DNA from: Candidatus Cloacimonadota bacterium
GTDB lineage: Bacteria > Cloacimonadota > Cloacimonadia > Cloacimonadales > Cloacimonadaceae
Reading direction: 5' to 3'
NCBI GenBank assembly: GCA_023392795.1
Contig: JAEWNJ010000134.1
Span: 1-37,559 of the forward strand
Length of the DNA stretch: 37,559 nt
In this document: positions 9,150-15,699 of the stretch, piece by piece
Layout: each line of letters opens with the position of its first letter
Numbering within the stretch: position 1 is the stretch's first letter
Program-made: the position numbers and the translations under genes
The notes under the pieces: generated by a model
What the model saw: only the letters and a program-made list of their open reading frames with translations
Database searches by the model: none
What the model was told of the DNA's origin: nothing

Positions 9150-9203
9150 ATCCGCGTGATCCGCGTAATCCGTGTGCCCCCAATTCTTTTCTAGATCCGC
9201 GTG
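9150..9203 (+). repeat. 9-bp tandem repeat ATCCGCGTG
   Basis: Three head-to-tail units lie at 9150-9158, 9159-9167 and 9168-9176 (ATCCGCGTG, ATCCGCGTA, ATCCGTGTG). A further exact copy lies at 9195-9203 after an 18-base interruption. The run starts six bases after the 8-bp repeat ends, so two repeat families are stacked in one gap. Confidence 0.65.
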
Positions 9204-9243
9204 GGGCAAATCAGTCCATTCCTGGTTTCCCTCGCTGTTCTAA

Positions 9244-9338
9244 CCCACTTGCCACCCTCCTGCGTAGCACGTAAGAGGAATGCGGCTGGGTGGTAAGTGG
9301 GCGGAAAGCCGCGAAGCCCGTATGAAGTGGGAGCTTCG
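9244..9338. other. Structured segment with three inverted repeats
   Basis: The arms at 9244-9257 and 9288-9301 are inverted repeats matching at 13 of 14 positions (CCCACTTGCCACCC against GGGTGGTAAGTGGG), around a 30-base loop. Next come GCGG/CCGC with an AAAG loop (9301-9312) and CGAAGC/GCTTCG (9312-9317 with 9333-9338). It lies about 110 bases upstream of the peroxiredoxin start, so it might be a transcript leader, a mobile-element remnant or a dispersed repeat. No known RNA family was recognised with confidence. Confidence 0.5.
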
Positions 9339-9446
9339 GTGTCCTGAAATATGACTAAGGGAAGATTAGTTGCCCCTTATTACCATTTGCCAAAAACGGA
9401 TAACAGGTTACACTATATCTCAGAATGAATAGTAAAGGAGAACCTA

Positions 9447-10103
9447 ATGGAAAATCAAGGAATGCCGCTCCTGGGGGATAAGTTCCCTCAGATGGAAGTA
9501 GTGACCACCCGGGGTAAGATTACCTTACCCAACGACATGGCTGGTAAATGGTTTGTGCTGTTTAGCCACCCGGCTGATTTCACCCCTGTCTGTACCACAG
9601 AGTTTGTAGCCTTTCAGAAACTTTATGACGAGTTCCGCAAGGTAAATTGCGAACTTATCGGCATGAGCGTGGATCAGGTCTTCTCTCACATCAAGTGGGA
9701 AGAATGGATCCAGGAAAACATCGGTGTGGAAATCCAATTTCCGATCATCGCAGATACGGGAATGGTGGCCAACAAGCTTGGTCTGATCCACCCCGGCAAA
9801 GGGACAAACACTGTGCGTGCGGTCTTTATCGTGGACGATAAGGGCAATATCCGCATTATATTCTACTATCCTCAAGAGCTGGGTCGCAATATGCAGGAGA
9901 TCCTGCGTGCCGTGAAGGGGATGCAATATAGCGATGCAAACGCTTGCGCAATGCCGGCTGACTGGCCGAATAACGGCATCATCCAGGACCGCGTGATTAT
10001 TCCCCCGGCCAATAACGTCGATGCGGCGAATGAACGTAAAGCCAAAGCCAAATCCGGCGAGATGGAATGCTTCGACTGGTGGTTCTGTCACCGCAAGGGA
10101 TAA
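9447..10103 (+). CDS. Peroxiredoxin (Prx6/AhpC-TSA type)
   Basis: A cytosolic thiol peroxidase that reduces hydrogen peroxide and organic peroxides. The peroxidatic cysteine is C49 in PADFTPVCTTEF, and the long C-terminal arm of the Prx6 class is present. Two further cysteines, C208 and C214, occur in CFDWWFC near the end. This matches the arrangement of archaeal thermophile enzymes such as that of Aeropyrum pernix, where a second cysteine resolves the sulfenic acid. The 218-residue length is usual. The ATG at 9447 has AAAGGAG at 9434-9440. The gene stands alone, closed by a terminator. In an anaerobe it would serve oxidative defence. Confidence 0.93.
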   Translation: MENQGMPLLGDKFPQMEVVTTRGKITLPNDMAGKWFVLFSHPADFTPVCTTEFVAFQKLYDEFRKVNCELIGMSVDQVFSHIKWEEWIQENIGVEIQFPIIADTGMVANKLGLIHPGKGTNTVRAVFIVDDKGNIRIIFYYPQELGRNMQEILRAVKGMQYSDANACAMPADWPNNGIIQDRVIIPPANNVDAANERKAKAKSGEMECFDWWFCHRKG

Positions 10104-10129
10104 ACCAGAGAGTATACAAGCAAAGAATT

Positions 10130-10164
10130 GCGGGATCCTTTTCTGAAAGGGATCCCGCTTTTTT
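10130..10164 (+). terminator. Rho-independent terminator after the peroxiredoxin
   Basis: A perfect 9-bp stem, GCGGGATCC (10130-10138) with GGATCCCGC (10150-10158), encloses an 11-base loop and is followed at once by six T residues (10159-10164). It starts 27 bases after the peroxiredoxin stop and separates that gene from the next operon. Confidence 0.9.
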
Positions 10165-10187
10165 CTCCTCCGTAAAAACATCGCCGC

Positions 10188-10193
10188 TTGACA
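10188..10193 (+). promoter_or_regulatory. Possible -35 box for the SurA-like/BamA operon
   Basis: TTGACA lies 56 bases upstream of the GTG start and just after the terminator, where a promoter is needed. No good TATAAT is found at 16-18 bases; a TATATA occurs only 28 bases on. The assignment rests on position and the exact hexamer. Confidence 0.35.
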
Positions 10194-10243
10194 AGTATGC
10201 AGGATTTTGAGATTGGCTTTGTATATACGACATGAGGAGATAA

Positions 10244-11680
10244 GTGAATCCTATGCATAGATACATCATCCTGATCCTGTTGGTACTGATGCTGAGCCAG
10301 GTTTTGGCTGCAGTGAATGTCGCGGCTAAAATCGGCGAACGGGAGTATAGCGAAAAGGAACTGGCGGATGGTTTTGCCGCTTATCTGGAGTATCAACACA
10401 TACCCTATACTCTTAACCCGGCTGACAGCTTGAAACTGTACGAGCAGTTCTTTGATGAGCTGGTGGCGATGTACATTTACGACCATGCGATCGAAGATGG
10501 CGGGGTGAAGATCCGCGCCAATGATCTGGAGGTGTACATCGAGAAGAATCCCCCTGAGGGCGTGCAGAGCATCCCCGAGCTGAAGACGGATGGCAAATTT
10601 GACATAAAGAAGTATCATAAAGCGCTGATGGAACGTCCCAGTTTCCGCCAAGAAGTTCTGGATTACAGCCGGGATGTATTCACTTATCACGTGCTTCTGG
10701 ATGGCATCCGCTCGAGGGCAAAGGTGGATGAGGACAGTTTGCGCACGGCGTGGCTGCGTTCCGGTACCACCGCTGATGCCAGCATCGTATACTTCGATTA
10801 TAGCCGTTATCGGGAGCTGAAGGCAGATGACGCGGCGGTGAGAGCGCTGTATGATGAGATCAAGGACCGCGAGTATAAAAAGACCAACGGCCGGAACTTG
10901 CGCTTTGTGCGCTTTGGCGCCGCCACATCCCGTGCCACAGGAAGTCCCGAGGCCCTGGCTAAGGCGGGGAAAGACAGTAAGGCGCTGGCGGAACGGGCCC
11001 GGCAGATTGGTCTCAGGGCTGCGGCTGCGGAAATGGGTTTTGAGCTTCTGGAAAGCAAGATGTTTTCCCCCACGGATCCCTTTATTCGGGGCATCGGCAG
11101 AGAAGGAGAGCTGATCCGCATGACCTTTGCAGCATCTCCTGGAACGGTCTTTGACCCCTACACGGGTATGATGGGCGACATTCTGGTGTGTGAAGTGGCG
11201 GGTATTGCCGATAGCTATTATGAGGATTATGACAGCATCCAGTCGATTCTGCAACTAAAGGCAGATACCCTGCTGAGGGCAGAGAAAAACCGTGAATACG
11301 TAGCTGAATTTATCCGAAAACACAAGGTGGAGGATTATCTGGCCGCCGCGATCAGAGACAGCATCCGGATCGTCGAGCAAAGCGGGATCGGCATCAAGTC
11401 CTCCTATCCACCCATTGGCGAGGTGGAAGCACTGAACCGCGCCATATTAAGTACGCCCCGTGGCGAGTACACTCCCCTGATCGAGGATCATGGCCGCTTT
11501 TTCCTGGCGCGGGTGAATGAGGTTCACCGGCGTACGAATGCAGACTGGGAAGCAGCCAAAGAGGATATCATCAAAAGCGCGCTGCGAGAGGCTCAGGCCA
11601 GGTATCTGGACGAGTGGTATTTGCAGGAAAGGGCAAAGCTGGATATCCTGTTGCCCGCGGCACTGCGCCAGAGAAATTGA
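10244..11680 (+). CDS. SurA/PpiC-like periplasmic chaperone or peptidyl-prolyl isomerase
   Basis: A 478-residue exported protein with a hydrophobic signal segment (about residues 5-24, YIILILLVLMLSQVLA). The N-terminal half is SurA_N-like helical: VAAKIGEREYSEKELADGF and a conserved-looking YEQFFDELV helix. A parvulin-like region in the C-terminal part (about 385-430, including RAILSTPRGEYTPLIEDHGRFFLARV) resembles PpiC-type domains in outline, but I do not see a full set of catalytic residues. Its place directly before bamA suggests it escorts outer-membrane proteins to the Bam complex. The start is taken as GTG at 10244 because GAGGAG at 10234-10239 is four bases away; ATG at 10253 would be 13 bases away. 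Whether it has isomerase activity is uncertain. Confidence 0.75.
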   Translation: MNPMHRYIILILLVLMLSQVLAAVNVAAKIGEREYSEKELADGFAAYLEYQHIPYTLNPADSLKLYEQFFDELVAMYIYDHAIEDGGVKIRANDLEVYIEKNPPEGVQSIPELKTDGKFDIKKYHKALMERPSFRQEVLDYSRDVFTYHVLLDGIRSRAKVDEDSLRTAWLRSGTTADASIVYFDYSRYRELKADDAAVRALYDEIKDREYKKTNGRNLRFVRFGAATSRATGSPEALAKAGKDSKALAERARQIGLRAAAAEMGFELLESKMFSPTDPFIRGIGREGELIRMTFAASPGTVFDPYTGMMGDILVCEVAGIADSYYEDYDSIQSILQLKADTLLRAEKNREYVAEFIRKHKVEDYLAAAIRDSIRIVEQSGIGIKSSYPPIGEVEALNRAILSTPRGEYTPLIEDHGRFFLARVNEVHRRTNADWEAAKEDIIKSALREAQARYLDEWYLQERAKLDILLPAALRQRN

Positions 11681-11790
11681 CCTCTGGTCCCGGGTTTGTA
11701 AGCGACATTCCTTTCCCCACCCCAAAAAAAGACTTTACTAAAAAGCCACTTTCAAACAGATGGTAGACTACTGTAAAAGGTGGAGGAAAT

Positions 11791-14043
11791 ATGCTTAAGC
11801 TTTTTGGGCGCAAAATGCTCATAATAGTGCTTTTGGCACTTGTCGGCAGCCTGTTTGCCGAGGGTGAAACGATATACGAAATCCGGGTGGAAGGAACGCG
11901 AAATATAGCTCCAGAGCTGGTGATCTCCGCTATGAGCGTGCGCGTTGGTGACGCCCTGGTAACCGATAATGTATCCAAATCCATCAAAAACCTGCACCGC
12001 ATGGGTGTATTTTCCGACATCAAAGTGGAATCGGAGCCGTATCGCACGGGAATCAACCTCATCGTGACAGTGGTGGAAAATCCCGCGGTAAGCTCGGTAA
12101 GCTATCAGGGATTCAAGGTGATCAAGAAGGAAAAAGCGGAAGAGATTACTGGATTGAGAACAGGATCTTACTGGAGCGGCAACACCAAGCATGAGCTCCT
12201 GCGCAAACTGAAAGCTGAGTATGCCGCCAAAGGTTTTGGCAATGCCCAGATCGAGATCCTGGAACAGCTGCAGGAAGAGAACCGGATTGCCATCACTCTC
12301 CGTGCCACAGAAGGCAAAAGAATAGCCATCAAGCAGATAACCTTCCTGGGTAATGAAAGCTTTGAGGATAAACAACTGATCCGCCGGATGAAGACCAAAC
12401 CCTCCAGTTTCCTGCGTTCCGGCCGTTTCGACGAAGAGAAGTTTGAGGCTGATCTGGTGTCGCTGGCCAATTTCTACAAAAAGAATGGTTACATCGACGT
12501 GGTGGTGGGTCCGCACGAGATGCAGCAGCTTTCAGACCGGCATTATGAATTGGTGATCCAGATCACCGAAGGGACAAAATACACCTTTGGCGAGATTACG
12601 ATCACTGGAAATGAGCATTTTGAGAGCGAGACGATACGGGAGAGCTTCACCCTGAAAGGTGGAGACACTTTCGATTCCGAAAAGTATGATGCCCAATTGG
12701 CCAAAGTGTATGCTCTATACTTTGATGAAGGCTTTATCTACGCCGATATCAGAAGTGAATATGAAAAAACCGGCGATCTGCTGAATGTAAAGCTGAGTAT
12801 CCAGGAGAATACCCGGGCTAAAATCCGCCAGGTTCACTTGACGGGAAACCGCAAGACCAAGGAAAAAGTGCTGCGTCGTCAGCTGGAGATCGCTCCCGGG
12901 GATTATTACCGGCAATCCCAGGTAATCCGCAGCCAGCAGAACATCTATAACCTGGGCTTCTTTGAGCCCGACATCAAGCTGGATTACCGCCGCATCAATA
13001 ACAACGGCGACATCGACCTCTCCATTGATGTACTGGATAAATCCAGCGGAGTAGCCAATGGTGGAGTGGGCTACAACTCCGTGGACAAGTTTGTGGGGCA
13101 GCTCTCGGTATCCCAAAACAATCTCTTTGGAAATAACTGGAGCAGCGGTGTCACCTGGGAGTTTGGCGGCAGCACTCAGAACTTCGAATTCAACTTTACC
13201 AATCCCAATTTATACGATTCAGACATGCTGTTGGGCACGAACCTATATTACACTAAAAAGAATTGGAGCTCCTTTTACTACGAGATTTACACTCGTGGCG
13301 CCAGTGTTCGCTTGGGGCAATCCATCCCCCTGGTGGACCGCAGCCGCGGCTCGATCGGATACTCTTTCTACAGCAAGAAATACAACATCACAAACCAGAA
13401 CGCCATTTTGGCAGACAGTACGGCAAACAGTACTCTGATCGAATTGGACGGACTGGGCTGGCGTTATACCTCCGCGGGTAACTTCACCCTCAGCCGGGAC
13501 ACCCGCGACAACATCTTTTTCCCCACCAAGGGCTCGCAGATCACGCTATTCTCAGAGCTGGCGGGAGGTCCCTTTATGGGGGATTTTGACTACTTCAAGC
13601 AGATCGCGCAGGTAAACTGGTATAGCGAGGCTTTTGGCAAGCTGACTCTGCGCAGTAAATGGCGCTTCTCTTACATAACACCCTACGGGGATTCTGAAGA
13701 TGCTCCTCCGGATGAAAAGTTCTACTTGGGTGGAACGGGGGCAGACGGCATCCGTGGTTACCCCGACCGCTCCATCGGCCCCGTTGGTGGCGGCACCAGA
13801 GCGATCATCTTTTCCGGTGAAGTCGGATATCCCATCGCCGGAGATCAGATCATTGGCCTGGCCTTCTTTGACGCGGGCGATAGCTACAACCACCTGAGGG
13901 ATTTCAATTTCCTCGAGCTCAAGAAAGGCCTGGGTGCGGGCATTCGGATCCGCAGCCCCTTTGGCCTGATCGGTTTTGACTATGCCTATGGCGTGGAAGA
14001 TCGAAGCTGGGAACCGCATTTGCAGTTTGGCACCACCTTCTAG
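11791..14043 (+). CDS. bamA: Outer-membrane protein assembly factor BamA (Omp85)
   Basis: The core of the outer-membrane beta-barrel insertion machine. A signal peptide spans about residues 1-24 (ALVGSLFAEG). Several POTRA repeats follow to about residue 410; typical blocks are EIRVEGTRNIAPE, ITFLGNESFEDKQL, ITITGNEHFESETI and VHLTGNRKTKEKVL. The rest is a beta-barrel that carries the Omp85 loop-6 signature GIRGYP and ends in phenylalanine (LQFGTTF), as barrels inserted by Bam usually do. The 750-residue length is normal. The ATG at 11791 follows GGTGGAGG. The 110 bases between it and the SurA-like gene show no terminator, so cotranscription is likely. Confidence 0.95.
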   Translation: MLKLFGRKMLIIVLLALVGSLFAEGETIYEIRVEGTRNIAPELVISAMSVRVGDALVTDNVSKSIKNLHRMGVFSDIKVESEPYRTGINLIVTVVENPAVSSVSYQGFKVIKKEKAEEITGLRTGSYWSGNTKHELLRKLKAEYAAKGFGNAQIEILEQLQEENRIAITLRATEGKRIAIKQITFLGNESFEDKQLIRRMKTKPSSFLRSGRFDEEKFEADLVSLANFYKKNGYIDVVVGPHEMQQLSDRHYELVIQITEGTKYTFGEITITGNEHFESETIRESFTLKGGDTFDSEKYDAQLAKVYALYFDEGFIYADIRSEYEKTGDLLNVKLSIQENTRAKIRQVHLTGNRKTKEKVLRRQLEIAPGDYYRQSQVIRSQQNIYNLGFFEPDIKLDYRRINNNGDIDLSIDVLDKSSGVANGGVGYNSVDKFVGQLSVSQNNLFGNNWSSGVTWEFGGSTQNFEFNFTNPNLYDSDMLLGTNLYYTKKNWSSFYYEIYTRGASVRLGQSIPLVDRSRGSIGYSFYSKKYNITNQNAILADSTANSTLIELDGLGWRYTSAGNFTLSRDTRDNIFFPTKGSQITLFSELAGGPFMGDFDYFKQIAQVNWYSEAFGKLTLRSKWRFSYITPYGDSEDAPPDEKFYLGGTGADGIRGYPDRSIGPVGGGTRAIIFSGEVGYPIAGDQIIGLAFFDAGDSYNHLRDFNFLELKKGLGAGIRIRSPFGLIGFDYAYGVEDRSWEPHLQFGTTF

Positions 14044-14046
14044 ACC

Positions 14047-14994
14047 ATGAAATACAAGCATCTCTTCGGGCCAGTCACCTCGCGCCGACTGGGTAAATCC
14101 CTCGGTATAGACCTGGTCCCGTTCAAGTATTGCCCTCTAAACTGCGTGTATTGCGAAGTGCAGAGCACCACGCATCTGCAGACCAAACGGGAGGAGTTTT
14201 TCCCCACGGCTGAGATTCTGGAAGAATTGGACAGCTTTATGCAGGACGCTCCCGAGCTGGATTACATCACCTTTTCCGGCGCTGGCGAACCTACCTTGAA
14301 TAGCAGCATCAGAGCCATCATCGAGCATGTGAAGGACAAGTATCCGGCTTACAAACTGGCGCTCTTGACCAATGGAGTGCTATTGAACGATGACGCGGTA
14401 CTTGACGAGGTTCTACCCTGCGATCTGATCCTGCCCTCGCTGGATGCGGCCACGCAAAAAGCATATGAGATGGTAAATCGTCCCAAACCGGGGCTCAGGA
14501 TTGAGGAACTCATCAGTGGTCTGATCAAGCTCAGAACGCGTTATTCGGGGCAGATCTGGCTGGAGGTTTTCATCATCCCGGGGATCAACAATGATGAGAT
14601 TGAATTGAATGCCTTGCGGGAAGCCATCTCCAGGATTCGCCCGAATGTTGTTCAGCTAAACTCTCTGGATCGTCCCGGCGCGGAAGATTGGGTGGAGCCT
14701 GCCACAGCCCGGGATCTGAAAAAAGTGAAGGACTACCTGGCGCAAGGCATGGATATCCCCATCGAGATCATCGCCAAGATCAAATACAATTCCGGGGTGG
14801 CAGCTCTGGACGCGGAAGTGGTTCACCTGATCCAGGCCACCATCAGCCGCCGGCCATCCACAGCGGAGGATCTGTCAAACATGCTGGGGATTCATATCAA
14901 CGAGATCATGAAGATCTTACGCGAATTGGGACATGATGGGAAGCTGCAGGTGGAACGCATGACCCGGGGAGTGTTTTATACATGGAAATCCTGA
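14047..14994 (+). CDS. Radical SAM protein (COG0731/TYW1-like) with C-terminal winged helix
   Basis: The cluster motif is C29, C33, C36 (CPLNCVYC), with the SAM-binding glycine motif SGAGEPTLN further on. The N-terminal block GPVTSRRLGKSLGIDLVP is typical of the small radical SAM proteins grouped with wyosine-type enzymes (COG0731). Residues about 255-315 look like a winged-helix or HTH domain (RRPSTAEDLSNMLGIHINEI), a common appendage in this group. The substrate is unknown. The start is three bases after the bamA stop, and the end overlaps ispD by 13 bases, so it belongs to the same transcript. The neighbours do not point clearly to a pathway. Confidence 0.85.
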   Translation: MKYKHLFGPVTSRRLGKSLGIDLVPFKYCPLNCVYCEVQSTTHLQTKREEFFPTAEILEELDSFMQDAPELDYITFSGAGEPTLNSSIRAIIEHVKDKYPAYKLALLTNGVLLNDDAVLDEVLPCDLILPSLDAATQKAYEMVNRPKPGLRIEELISGLIKLRTRYSGQIWLEVFIIPGINNDEIELNALREAISRIRPNVVQLNSLDRPGAEDWVEPATARDLKKVKDYLAQGMDIPIEIIAKIKYNSGVAALDAEVVHLIQATISRRPSTAEDLSNMLGIHINEIMKILRELGHDGKLQVERMTRGVFYTWKS

Positions 14995-15686
14995 CACCAA
15001 ACACCGCCATTATTACTGCGGCGGGATCGGGACTGCGCCTGGCTGGCGATGTGAAAAAGCAATTTCGGATGCTGGCGGGAATACCCATCATCATCCGCAC
15101 TTTGAGTCCGTTTTTCAGTTCGGAAATCATCTCAAACATCATCGTGACTGCTCCGGAAGCTGATCTGGCCTACACCGAGGATCTCATCTGCCAGTATTTT
15201 GAGCCTATGAGCAAGCCCTTTTTGGTGATGCCAGGTGGAGTGGAGCGGCAGGACAGCATCTTTGGGGCACTGCAAAACTGCCCCCCCGATACCGGACTGA
15301 TCTTTGTACACGACGCCGTACGCCCTTTCATCACGCTTGATCTGATATGTGAATTGCACGATATCGCACTGCAAGCGGGGGCAGTGGTTCCCGCCGCCAG
15401 GATCAAGAATACCATCAAAAGCGTGGAAGGTGAGCACGTGGCTTCAACCCTCTCGCGCGACTGCCTGATTCAGGTATTCACGCCGCAGGTCTTTGATTTC
15501 AAGCTACTCATGAAGAGCTATGAAAAGGCCTATCAGGATGGATATGTGAGCACGGACGATTCCGCCCTTGTGGAGCATTACGGGCACAAAGTGCGCTATC
15601 AACTCAGTTCTGATCTGAATATCAAGATTACTGATGAGTGGGATTACACCCTGGCACACCTCCTAATCGAAAACAACATCATATGA
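14982..15686 (+). CDS. ispD: 2-C-methyl-D-erythritol 4-phosphate cytidylyltransferase
   Basis: The enzyme couples CTP and MEP to make CDP-ME in the MEP isoprenoid pathway. The nucleotide-binding N-terminus is AAGSGLRLAGDVKKQF, and VHDAVRPF and the STDDSALVE region are characteristic. Length, 234 residues, is normal. The ATG at 14982 lies inside the preceding gene, with GGGGAG upstream. ispF lies 2.7 kb downstream with one large gene between them, whereas in many bacteria the two are adjacent or fused. Confidence 0.93.
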   Translation: MEILTPNTAIITAAGSGLRLAGDVKKQFRMLAGIPIIIRTLSPFFSSEIISNIIVTAPEADLAYTEDLICQYFEPMSKPFLVMPGGVERQDSIFGALQNCPPDTGLIFVHDAVRPFITLDLICELHDIALQAGAVVPAARIKNTIKSVEGEHVASTLSRDCLIQVFTPQVFDFKLLMKSYEKAYQDGYVSTDDSALVEHYGHKVRYQLSSDLNIKITDEWDYTLAHLLIENNII

Positions 15687-15699
15687 TAAAGGTACGATC

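Larger units (their letters stand above)
8965..9446. other. Repeat-rich intergenic region between divergent genes
   Basis: This 482-base gap separates the minus-strand M1 gene from the plus-strand peroxiredoxin. It holds, in order, a possible minus-strand -35 box TTGATA (9023-9028), 14 tandem 8-bp units (9032-9143), three 9-bp tandem units ATCCGCGTG/ATCCGCGTA/ATCCGTGTG (9150-9176) with a fourth copy at 9195-9203, a set of inverted repeats (9244-9338), and a possible peroxiredoxin promoter (TTGCCA 9387-9392, TATATC 9414-9419, spacing 21, weak). I see no coding potential; long frames crossing it read low-complexity repeat. Confidence 0.75.

Noticed and set aside
9301..9360. Possible group II intron domain V remnant
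   Set aside because: Part of the sequence recalls the CCGTATG of domain V, but the matching 3' half is absent and no reverse transcriptase is present.
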